Below, in pieces: positions 43,726 to 54,104 of a stretch of 64,000 nucleotides of DNA (position 1 is the stretch's first letter; every line of letters starts with the position of its first letter). Under the pieces are notes generated by a model, which did no database searches, had not been told where the DNA came from, and worked only from the letters and a program-made list of their open reading frames with translations. The DNA comes from Malaya genurostris (Eukaryota; Arthropoda; Insecta; Diptera; Culicidae), in assembly GCF_030247185.1 (NCBI RefSeq), contig NC_080571.1, positions 209,804,880-209,868,879 on the forward strand, written 5' to 3'. Position numbers and translations under genes: made by a program.

Positions 43726-44039
43726 CACACATTCCATCCGAGACCGTCGGCAAAACTAAACCTAAGCTTACGAACAGGGTAACAGAAACAAAATACGGGT
43801 CAAACGTGTCCTTAGTGTTAGTCCACGAAAAAATACACTTGAAAGTGCAAAGTTCAATATTCGATACTTTCCTTAAGGAGAAAATCCACCTCGAAGTAAA
43901 GCTAGTACATTTGCTTCAACTGAACAAAACAAATAATGTTGTATATATTTAGTACGATGAAGAGTTCCAAGCAATTGAATTCGTTCAAGACATAACAGCA
44001 ACAACGTTCACTATGTGAAACAAGAGAACATCTAGTACA
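43726..44039 (+). pseudogene. gag-like retroposon copy 2, 5' part
   Basis: The leader ('cacattccatccgagaccgt', 'taagcttacgaacagggtaa') and coding traces match copy 3. They are LLKE..HLE, then 'ttgcttcaactgaacaaaac' and 'aaataatgttgtatatat' (NKTNNVVYI). A stop follows, then AIEF and VHYVKQENI. The sequence breaks at about 44039, where the large inverted-repeat element A begins. Its 3' continuation lies at 48999-49062. Confidence 0.75.
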
Positions 44040-44512
44040 CATCAATTCCATGAGATACTGATATTCGCGATCTCTCAAAAATTTGTAATATTTGGAAGAA
44101 TCGTTCTCGATCGGAAAATGTTGGACCCGCATTTTGTACTTTCTCATTAGGGTGACCATTTCTTTGTTGGGGTGGATCAAAAAACCGATTTTTTGGATTT
44201 TCTTTAAAAAATACATTTTTTTAAATCATAACTTTTGAATCACTTTCTGTTAATTTGTGGATATGTTGTCAATAAATGCCAATGATTTTCAGGTAAAATA
44301 TGCCAATATTGTAAAATTTAAGTTTTGTGTTTGAAAAAGTCAATTGTATAACTTTTTGACGGTTTTCAAGGTTTGCGACCAATAAGCACTATGTCATTTT
44401 TTTTCTGAAAGCATGTCCAAAGCGATGCGTTATTTTTCGTTTTTTTGAGCTATAATTTAAAGTTTTCATAGTTTCCGTATATTTTTCGATTTTCTTTAAA
44501 AAAGATGTTGGT

Positions 44513-44984
44513 AAACTTATAACTTTTGAACCACTCGACCGATTCCGCTAATTTGTGGATATTTTGTCAAGAAATATCTGCAGTTTTCGGAAAAAATATG
44601 TGAATATAACAAAGTTGAATTTTTGTATTTTAGAACTTCATTTGTGTTTAAAATTTTTACATAACATATCCAAAAATTAGCGATGCGTTATTTTCTTTTT
44701 TTGAGATAGATTTTTTTGAAATTTTCAAGTCTTCGTTGTTTGCGACCATGCGCCTCCATTTAATTATGGTGATTATAAAATGAACACATTCTTGCCTCTT
44801 TTAGATTGTAAAACAGACTACCTACCATGAAAATCGTTAAAAGGGTATTCAAATGATGTTCTAAAACACAAAACTTCAACATTGTAATATTCACAATTTT
44901 TTTTCAAAAACTACAGCCATTTCTTGACAAAATATCTACAAATTAGCGGAATCGGTCGAGTGGTTCAACAGTTTTAAAGGGTGT
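44513..44984. mobile_element. small fold-back D in left arm of A
   Basis: Inverted arms of about 130 bp: 'gaaccactcgaccgattccg' plus 'ctaatttgt.gatattttgt' at the left, with the complement at 44895-44970. The corresponding place in the right arm of A (about 47488) lacks it. The left part also resembles sequence at 44225-44290. Confidence 0.75.
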
Positions 44985-45406
44985 AGCAGGGTTTGCATAT
45001 AAAAACTGCCCCCAAACAGATTTAAAATTGATATAAGCTGTTTGAAAGGGTTTGTATTTTGGATGATTTTCTCAAAATTTTAACCCTTCAACTGTCATAT
45101 TTGTGGAGTGGTTCTACTGATTTTCATTTTATTTAAATTTTTCAAAAACCTCTTAAGCAGGAAAATCAGAAATATTTGAGGAATTATGAGCAATCTTTTT
45201 TATTTTTTTCAGAATTTTTCAAAATGTATTTCATGTGAATAAAAATGTTTAAAATTTTCGATTTTTTTTATTCGCTCTTATAATTTGATACCACTCTAGA
45301 TTTTACATCAAAATTAAATCATTCATGAGTACGTTATGATGTATTTTTTCAGATATTTAATAAATTTGGACGGGTATAATAACATACGTTCTAAATAACA
45401 TTTCAT

Positions 45407-46340
45407 TCCAAAAACCATGCGTCTCCATCAAATTATCATCCGATGGAGACGCATGGTATTTAGTTCTGAAATGGTGCAACAGTCACCATCACAACTAAAT
45501 ACCATGCGTTTTCATCTACAACTTGAGTTCAGGGCTTGAGTATTGACGCAATTCATAATGATAGAAGAATTTCATTCCTTATGTTTTTCACACACGCCCG
45601 CACGCCTGGTTCGATTAACCAAGCAATGATGTAGAGAATGCATTAATTAACATGTGAATATGAGTGCCAGCGGGACGTTGTAATTCATAATGAAGGACCA
45701 GTAAATGAATCATGAATCAGAACTAACGAATTGACAAATATTTAGTGTTTAATAAATTGCAATTACTTATCAATTTTGCTAACATTTATTGCATTCAAAT
45801 CAATGTGAGTATACAGTAGTTAACTTTAATTACTTATTTCTGCTATATCTAGTGAAAGTTATATGGCTATTAAAAATATGGTTTCAAGAATAAACAAAAA
45901 ACGAATTACAAAAAAATCATAGTCTGAGCTGTATGGAGACGACTTCTAGCTATTCGACGAACAGCTTACTCAAAAACTGACTTTTTTTTAGATATTCTTA
46001 ATTTTGCGCTTGGTGTCTGGGAATACTTTTTTCTGCAAATATAATTTAAATGCTCTTTAGAATTTTTACTAAATATAGCAGAAATGTGAGATCAAAATTG
46101 ACTACAGTGTATTTGTTGATTTATTTGATTTGAACACAATAAATGTAAAATATAAGAAAATGAAACTTATCAGTTCGTAAATAACAACTTTAAACCGAAT
46201 ATTAAAACCCGATTTTTCTTCTATTCATTAGTTCTGATTCATGTTTCTTTCACTGGTCCTCATGTGATATATGATTTTAGAACTAAATACCATGCGTCTC
46301 CATTTGATGATAATTTGGTAGAGACGCATGGTTTTTGGAC
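45407..46340. mobile_element. element B with hairpin-forming ends
   Basis: Inverted ends of about 65 bp. Each end is itself a palindrome: 'accatgcgtctccatc' and its complement at 45414-45457, with a matching hairpin (one mismatch) at 46289-46332. Deeper inverted similarity includes 'aggaccagt.aa..aatcat' with 'gaatcagaactaa' (45696) against its complement near 46228-46258. It is noncoding and sits at the centre of element A. Confidence 0.85.
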
Positions 46341-46353
46341 TGATTTTTTTCAA

Positions 46354-47036
46354 GGCCCTCGTCCAAGTACCCTGCGCGCGAGTGGTTTAAGGAAATTTTC
46401 GATGGAAATTTTGAAAAATTTGCCAAAACCAAAAACATACAGACCTTTGAAATACTTTTATCTATCTGCAGGGTGAAAATGGATGGAAAATTCGGATGAT
46501 TTTTCGAGTCTTATCAAAAATATCACTGAGAAATATGAGCTTTTTTGTAATCTTTCACAATTATTTGAAAAAATAATTCGATGGAATGAAATTTTTTTTT
46601 TTCAAAAAAACCTTATGCTGGCAACAAGGATCACATTCGGACACATTTTTGGAAAACCTTTTCATGCTTTTCATGGAAAATCATCGAGTTTCATATAACC
46701 GATTCGTGGATTTTTTTTATGAAAAGCGTGAAAAGGTTTTCCAAAAATGTGTCCGAATGTAATCTTTGTATCCATCATAAGGTTTATTTGAAAAAAAAAA
46801 ATTTTATGTCATCGCATTATTCTTACAGATAATTGTGAAAGATCACAAAAACACTCATTTTTCAGAGCTATTTTTGATAATACTCGGAAAATCCTTCGAA
46901 TTTTCCAGCCATTTTCACCCTGTAGATAGATAAAAGTATTTCAAAGGTCTGTATGTTTTTGGTTTTGGCAAATTTTTCAAAATTTCCATCGAAGATTTCC
47001 TAAAACCACCCGCGCCATGATACTTCGACGATGGCC
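46354..47036. mobile_element. palindromic element C, TTAA-associated
   Basis: Two arms of about 330 bp meet near 46695. The left has 'ggccctcgtccaagtacc', 'aaaccaaaaacatacagacc', 'tttgaaatacttttatctat' and 'acattcggacacatttttgg'. The right arm is the complement in reverse order. TTAA follows the right end (47037-47040), with a likely mutated TCAA before the left. A single-arm copy lies at 56642-56890, also beginning after TTAA. There is no coding gene. Confidence 0.9.
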
Positions 47037-47717
47037 TTAATGTCTGATATTATACCTGTCCACATTTTTAAAAAATCTGACAGAAATACAGCGTAATGTA
47101 CTCAAAAATGATTAATTTTTGATGTTAAATCTAGAGTAGTACCAAAACTTACAATTATAATAAAAATAAAAAGAAATGGAAATTTTAAACATTTTTTTCG
47201 CCGGAAACACATTTTAAAAATATTTTGAAAAAAAATCGGAAAGGTTTCTTATGATTCCAGAAATATACATAATTTTTTTTTTGCTAAAGAAGCTTTTGAA
47301 AAATTAAAATAAAATGAAAATTAGAAGAATCACTCTACCACAAATGAAACTCCTTAGTTACAGGGTTAATATTTTAGGAAAATTATCTCCAATTAAAACC
47401 CTTTTAAACAGTTTATATCAATTTCATTCCTGTTTGGGGGCAGTTTTTATATGCAAACCCGGCTACACCCTGTATCAACAACATCTTTTTCAAAGAAAAT
47501 AAAAAAAAACACGGAAACTATAAAAACTTTAAATTATAACTCAAAAAAAATAACGAATCTCTAATTTTTGGAAATGTTATGTAGAATTGTTTCAGCTTTC
47601 AGACAAAAAAATACACAATGACATAATGTCCATTGGTCGCAAATCATAAATATCATAAAAAAGTTATACAATTGACTTTTTCAAACACGAAACTTCAATT
47701 TACAATATTCATTTCGC

Positions 47718-48715
47718 TTTCACATCTTATCCAAGTCAGTCGATAAAACAAAACCGCTTACGTTCGGGACGGAAGCAACCATGTACAGTATTGTGTAGTA
47801 AACAATAGAACGATCTCGAAATGAGTGAACCAAACGAACAAAAGCTACCGCCGTTACGGAAGAAAACAATTATTGTTGACTTCAGGCAGTGCAAAATTCG
47901 ACCTTCGATACGTGAACTTGAAGGTTTGCTTAAGGAGCAAATGCATCTTGATATTAAACGTGTGCATTTACTTCAATAAGACAAATAATGTTGTTTACAT
48001 CAAGTTTTATAAAGAGTTGGATGCAATTCAATTCGCAAAAGACAATAACAATGTGGAGCACCAGAACATTAAATACAACATACCAGTATATATGGAAGAT
48101 AGTGCTATAGAAGTGCGTGTGCATGATCTTCTCTCATGCGTCATCGATCCTTGTATTCGCAAAACTATGCCCCCATACGGAAAGATTCTCTTTATCGAAA
48201 AAGAAAAGTGGAAGAACTTTTTCCCCGGTATTCTGAATGGCGTACGTTTGTTATGCATGCGCTTGAAGAGGCCTATCTTATGTGACTTTCGGTCAGGATA
48301 CAAGAATCCCATGCAAATCACTTGTTACCTATGACAATCAGATGGCCACATGTCAATATTGCCAAAAAGCTGTTAACGGTGCTTCCTTCATACCAACCCC
48401 AAGCAACCCCAGTACACCTGTGACAACCATCAACAACAATGAAGCATCCTCCTCAACGACACCATTAGTATCGACTATAGAACAAAGTACACCAGCTGCA
48501 GCTAATAACCTTCTTAACGCCTGTGAAAAAAATAACGATTGTTCCACCAATAACAATGATGCCGAACCAATGGACGGGAGCGTGAAAAGCGAACCACGGG
48601 AGCGTGAAAAGCGGAGGAAAAAAATTACAACAAGATTCAGCAAAAAAAAAATAACAGCCGCGTTAAGCTTAAGTGCAAAAGAGCCGATTAAAAAAACTTT
48701 ATAAAAAAACTTTAC
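47718..48715 (+). mobile_element. gag-like retroposon, copy 3
   Basis: A 998-bp insertion in the right arm of element A. The near-perfect repeat 'ttcatttcgc' (47708-47717) and 'ttcattcgc' (48716-48724) flanks it. The left arm of A lacks the insert. The 3' end is A-rich ('ttaaaaaaactttataaaa'). The flanking repeat plus A-rich tail indicate target-primed reverse transcription. Like copy 1 it contains only a leader and a gag-like gene. Confidence 0.85.
47821..48704 (+). pseudogene. gag-like (ORF1-type) protein, two frameshifts
   Basis: The start ATG at 47821 opens MSEPNEQKLPPLRKKT, with IIVDFRQCKIRPS and LEGLLKEQMHLDI. A one-base shift near 47977 moves the frame to NKTNNVVYIKFYKELDAIQF, NIKYNIPVYMEDSAIEVRVH, PPYGKILFIEKEKW and FFPGILNGVRLLCMRLKRP. 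A second shift near 48280 gives TFGQDTRIPCKSLVTYDNQ and MATCQYCQKAV, the start of a zinc knuckle whose later His/Cys are lost. An Asn/Ser/Thr-rich stretch and a basic tail (EREKRRKKITTRFSKKK) end it. RNA chaperone or nucleic-acid binding is inferred from the family type. It is the best preserved of three copies. Confidence 0.75.
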
Positions 48716-48998
48716 TTCATTCGCATATTTTTCCTAAAAACTATAGGCATATAGTTAAATATTGACAACATATCCAAAAATGAACAGAATCGGCCAAGTG
48801 GTTCAAAAGTTATGATCGAAAAAAAAAGTATTTTTTCAAGAAAAAAATCGATTTTTTTATCTACCCTAACGAGGAAATGGTCACCTTACAGACAAAATAA
48901 AAAAAATACGGGTATAATATTTTTCGATGGACAACGATTTTTCCAAATATTTCGAAATTCTAAGAGATCGCGAATATCAGTTTCTCATGCAATTGCTG

Positions 48999-49062
48999 CT
49001 GACAACAGACCCGTTTATGTGGAAGATAGTTCTGGAGAAGTGCGTCTACATAATCAGTAGTT
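48999..49062 (+). pseudogene. gag-like retroposon copy 2, 3' part
   Basis: Reads RPVYVEDSSGEVRLHNQ, matching IPVYMEDSAIEVRVHDL of copy 3. It resumes where the 5' part at 44039 left off. Element A lies between them, so this is one interrupted copy. Similarity fades after about 49062. Confidence 0.75.
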
Positions 49063-51815
49063 TTTTCAATCAAAAACAGATCTTGCATCGAATACTTTAA
49101 CTTTGTCATATGGATAATTCTTTAACAGTGCCTCATACTAAAATGAGACATCGTCAAATTTATGATAAATAAAAATTTTTGTTTCGATAATTACTTAAAG
49201 TAGCAATCACATTGCATGTAACTTAAAACATTATTTTTATATGTGAAATCAATAAAATTACAAGATAAAATATATTATTCCGCGTCGTGCCGCAACAGGC
49301 GATGCACCTGGCCACTGTCTGTCGCGGGGTCATCGAGTTTGGCCATATGTATTCAGAGTGAATCAGCTATTATGTTGTCAACGATCGTGCAGTCGTTTCA
49401 TGAAACGACATGCAAATGACTACATGCATAATTTATTATTTATCATATGGTGCACACGCAAAACTAGGTCTTTCGCCGCCGTGTTTCTGACGGGCTTGCA
49501 GCGGTACCGGAAGGGAACCAACACACAGACACAGACACTGACACCGGGTAGGATCGAAAAGCGAACCGCGAAGCGTCGTAACCTGTTCGATCGATCGAAC
49601 CGTGCCACGGAGCTCCGGTCTGCCGATGTTCAAGTGATTTTCCTGTGCGGCGCGCGGTTCGCGGTCCAAGCGACGACAAGTGCCAGATACGCACTCACTC
49701 CATATGCTGTAATTAACATCTACATATCTATTACTAACCTGCATGTTTGATTCTCGTGCTTGAATTCATGAATTTGAATGCGCCTCGTGTGATAGCGGTA
49801 GCAGTCGCAGTTTACTTACTGGCTACAGACAGATAACGCATGACTAATAAAGCACCCGCATTTCTAGGGGTCCTAACGGAGTATTCCTAATCGTGATCGT
49901 CTGTAAATGTGGGTATTTAGTTAGATTTATTGGTTAGCTGATTAGGCGAAGTTGTTTTTTTTAGTTTCCCGAGTCAAGTTAGTGGTTGAGTTGAGACAAT
50001 ACTGGCATCCATGTGACCTACATGCATTTGAAGGAAGCTTGACAGTTGACGTCAACGGCAATAGAATATTATTTTAGAATAACGAAAAAAAAAATCTACT
50101 AGACGATACAAACTTTTTTTTTGTACTAATGTCTTAAATATTGGCAAGTTTTTTTTATAATTTGCAATACATTTTGTTGGCTAGATCGTACTATTACGGA
50201 AGTTCGATGTATTTTTTATGGACAGCTTGACAGTTAGTCATGTCGATTCGTAAGTAACAAGCAAATTAAATTTAAGCACTTGCACCAGGAAATCAAAAAA
50301 AAAACCACGTAGAAGAAATAATTTAACTTGCTCAATATTGTGCGCGTTTCACATACTCATTATCATTCTGTCACTAGCTGACAGGGACCGGACACTCTCT
50401 GGTTGTGGAACTAGTACGGTAGTGCTTCGAAGAGATTGTGTGCATCGGCCATACCTCCCGTGGCGTTCGAATGTTCCAAGCTAGCCAAAACCAAAATCAG
50501 AAATAAATCGTGACAGTTTCCCGCCTTGACATTACAAGATGCATGGCGTGCCGTGCCGTTCACTATCCTTGCATTAATTAAACCATCTGGTAAGGAAACA
50601 AATACCCAGATCGAAATATGGTCGGTCGATTCGTAAATTCGTAACAGCGGATGTGATTTTTAATTAGTACGGACTCTGATCGGCTGTCTTCATCCAAATT
50701 GTAATCAAATCTAGTTGTTTCACCGGAAGCGCCAAAAAAAATTGGATGGGCTATATAAATGTAAAGACGGATTCAAGCCGATAACCGTGCGTACTTTGGA
50801 CTCAAAAAATCCCATTAAGACACTACAAATATAACTATTTATCAAACTTCCAGTTGATCGGCATCGTAAGGTTGACTATGATTTAATAAACCTCCATTCA
50901 TAGTGTTTTTTTTTTTTTTTCGATAGAATAGCTAATTTACCAAGAAGTATAGATGGAAGGTGAAGACGATGAATGAATAACAATTTGCAACAATAGCAAA
51001 GGACGCGGACAAATTGGGTTCACCACCATCCAGACAGATTAGAATAAAAATTCTTTCAACTTTCAATGAAAGCTCTGCTAACGAATCACCACATGAGAAT
51101 AAGCGATGAGAAAGGCGTATGAATTGAGCACACCACAGCTTGTAGTGTTGAAGAACGAGAAATAACATGAGGGAATAAACATATTTTTTTCCAAATTTGA
51201 CCATTCTTAAAAGCTCGAAAGCTATACTTACTCTAGAAAAATTAGGAATGAAAAAAAAAACACTTTCTTTAACGAAGGTCACCGAAAGTATGATACAGTT
51301 AAAGAAACTCCTGCAATTGTGATCTTTTACAACTTGGAAGCAGAGATCCAGTGGATCTACTCTTGTCTATTTTTTTGTTCGCCGCCGGAATCCACACGGT
51401 CTCTAGGCTGGTCTTGTCTGGAGAAAGAAAACAGGTACTTTTTATATCCAGCCCTTTTCCATCCAGTGCGATAAAATTTCATTTTTCAATCGAATATTAT
51501 TTGATGAAAATTAAATTTATGGCCATTCACTGTCAGCATATCCCTTCTCATGGCTTTGACTTTTATACCAAAATCAGTTGTCAGTTGAATAACCGTACCT
51601 AGTAATTTGAAGTTTCGTTTGCTCAGTTTCAAGTGCCAAGTAGTTTATCTGATTCATTGAATAGATCGAAAATCAAAATTCTTGTTTGTTTGTTTGTTGT
51701 TTCAAGAGTTCAACTGCTCAACTGAGTTTCGATTGAAAGAGAAACGATTGAATTTACTACAACAGAGTCATCGGCAGACATTCGGTTTCAGTTTTACTGC
51801 ACTGTTTAGATCATA
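49063..51815. other. unique-looking noncoding DNA with GC-rich patch
   Basis: No gene identified. 49400-49700 is GC-rich with many CG dinucleotides ('gtgcggcgcgcggttcgcgg') and has long overlapping frames on both strands, none with a known motif. It could be a 5' exon or promoter region of a host gene, but nothing specific supports this. Confidence 0.35.
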
Positions 51816-51819
51816 TGTG

Positions 51820-53320
51820 ATTTGGAGCTAAAAAGTCGGAAAGTATTAACACTCCAAATACCAAGCCTCAAGCTGGAACGGTTATTTTGAGCTGTCATAG
51901 CTCTGCTGTTTTTCAACGAATCTCAATAAATTTTACACCCTCGAATTTTGTGAAGTTCGTAGATTGATTCAAAAACTTTGTAGGAGACGATTGGTTAAGA
52001 AAAACCAATGAAAATTTTATTTTTCCCGTTCCAGGTTTTTTTTTCACGCGCCCAATATGCCCTATCTGCTTTCCAATTTTCTTACCTTTGGCATTAACGT
52101 CGCATAGAAAATATTGAATACTTCAACTTTACCGAGTCATAACTTTGTTGTTAGTCAACCGATCTTCAAAATTTGTTCACCATTGGTAAGGTACTACTTC
52201 CAGAAATAAAATGCACTGAAAAACACGAAAAATAGGGTTGAATTTTTCATTTATTTTCTCATGTTTGTATATAACTCAAAAATTAAAGCGATGACATGTA
52301 CATTTTTTTTTATTCAAAATATTGGAATCAGTACCAAAAACAATGTATTGATGATCAAAATTATATAACCGTTCAAAGATTCTCAAGAAATTTGGTACAA
52401 ATACAGAGAATTTCTATTATTGGGGAAATTTTGCCAAAAAAAAACAAATCAGATCTTTGAAATTTCATGACATATATTTTTTTTATTATTTTAGTTGAAA
52501 ATTTATTATGAATAAAATTTACAAAAAAAAACTGAAACTTGGATTTCACCGAAAATCTTTAAAAAAATGGTAAATATTCCTAAACTCTAAAAATAATTAT
52601 GTTTTTGTATTGGACAAAAGTTCTAAACATTTTTTATGCACAACGCAATTGATAACTACTAAAATTAGGTTTTAAAATAAAATTATATGAATTCCATATA
52701 CTAACCCATGGCAAAAGAAACCAACTTCAATTAAAAAAAAATATTGCTTGATTTTTGTTTTACAAGCAATTAAGAACAAAAACATATATCTTCAATTTTC
52801 CGCTATCCTAAAAGACATCAACTATAATCGATAGAATATTAAAATTTTAATATCACAAACTGAGAATTGTTTCGGAATGTATAGAATTTGAAAATTATTT
52901 GAATTTTGTATTAGTAAACAATTCAGAAAAAGTAGAATTCCGAATTTAGCACAAAAAATTACACGAAATAAGGTAAAACCTGTTTTTATCCACCTAGTTG
53001 TGTAATGATGCCTTTCTCATATCTTTCTTATTCTCATATAAAAAATGTATGCTTCAAACAGCTTTGTTTGATTTTTGAAAAACATGAAAGATGGTGCAAG
53101 AACTAGTGTAACCAACATACTGAAACAGTTCTCAATTCGGTTAGGCCATCTTTCTCAGTGAAGTGAGTTCCACTATTTCAGGTACTTATGAAACTGGAAT
53201 CGGCCCGAATATTGGCTTTGCAGCAGCCTTTGCGATTAGCACCAACCAACCAATCTATTTGCAGCTTACAGTTGTCTTCGTCTCGAAAAACAACCTCTTC
53301 GTTTGAATGCTTTTTACTGA
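51820..53320. other. AT-rich noncoding stretch
   Basis: Long AT-rich DNA with many A and T runs and no gene. Words such as 'catagctctgctgttttt' and 'gtcaaccgatcttcaaaatt' suggest worn mosquito-type repeats, not resolved further. Confidence 0.35.
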
Positions 53321-53329
53321 ATGAAACCC

Positions 53330-53670
53330 TGCACCTATGTTATCAGAACTAATTGGTTCAAGTGGCATGCTCCCCTAGTTATTTGGAGATTCGTGCCTTG
53401 CCGTAGCTTCTCATCAACTTTTTGATGGGAAGGGAAGGATAAAAGGAACATGGAAGGGAATTGGGAGTTAGGTGTGGTGGGAAAACAGCACAAAACATAA
53501 AGAAATAAATCGTCCTGCATCCCCGAAAGGATGCTGAAGGATCTGCAGGTGCCAAAATGCACGGTTGATAAAACCTCCAACCACCGAGAGGCCTTAGAGA
53601 TTTTACAGAAGCGACACCATTCTGCATTCCCCGAAGAATGCAAAACGATTTCTTCTCGAATATGCACTTG
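53330..53670. repeat. possible dispersed repeat
   Basis: A GC-richer island ending in 'ctgcattccccgaagaatgc' with 'accgagaggccttagagatt' inside. I have an impression of similar sequence in mosquito noncoding DNA, but only one copy is in this window. The 110-codon minus-strand frame has no known domain. Confidence 0.3.
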
Positions 53671-53759
53671 AATTAATTTGACACTTTAGAAGACAAAAAT
53701 ACCTTATTTTCATATATAGCTAATAAATGACTTACATGATACAAATATTTTTCAGTAAA

Positions 53760-53779
53760 CCCCCCCCCCCCCCCCCCCC
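53760..53779. repeat. poly-C tract
   Basis: Twenty consecutive C residues. Confidence 0.98.
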
Positions 53780-54100
53780 ACGCCGCTTTAAGATAACTTT
53801 CAGAATTTTATTTTGAAATTCTTGAAGCGTTTTACTGCTGGTCGAACTACAACTTCCGCATATTGATACTGCATAACGATTCGCATTGCATTGCATTGTT
53901 ATTGTTACACTTAGTCTGGATTCTGTTTATGTGGTTCTTAGAAGTAGTTATAGACCAGAATAACATTTTTTACCCATTCAATTTGGTTACACCTGTGATT
54001 CCCAAACTGGGCCCTGTTTCATTAGAAATTCTTATCATATTATATCAAATTCAATGCATAAAAATACAGAAAAAAAACGGTTTAAGTTTAGTATCCAGAT
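53780..54100. other. noncoding, no feature seen
   Basis: About 320 bp between the poly-C tract and the CCAG/TTCAG array. No recognisable gene or repeat copy. Confidence 0.3.
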
Positions 54101-54104
54101 GGTC

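Larger units (their letters stand above)
44040..48998. mobile_element. giant inverted-repeat element A (composite)
   Basis: The left end 'catcaattccatgagatact' then 'gatattcgcgatctct' is matched by the complement at the right end, 'cagcaattgcatgagaaact' then 'gatattcgcgatctct'. Arm matching continues inward. 44040-44510 pairs with 47495-48998 apart from one insertion, and 44985-45395 pairs with 47041-47480 (for example 'tttgcatataaaaactgccc' and its complement). Insertions D, B and C and gag-like copy 3 account for the rest. It splits a gag-like retroposon. No transposase is seen. Confidence 0.85.

Noticed and set aside
49420..49744. Long frames on both strands in the GC-rich patch as a gene
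   Set aside because: GC-rich DNA gives long chance frames. No domain, no splice or start context that I can defend.
53335..53667. 110-codon minus-strand frame
   Set aside because: Falls in a suspected dispersed repeat. Overlapping frames are equally long and no domain is recognised.
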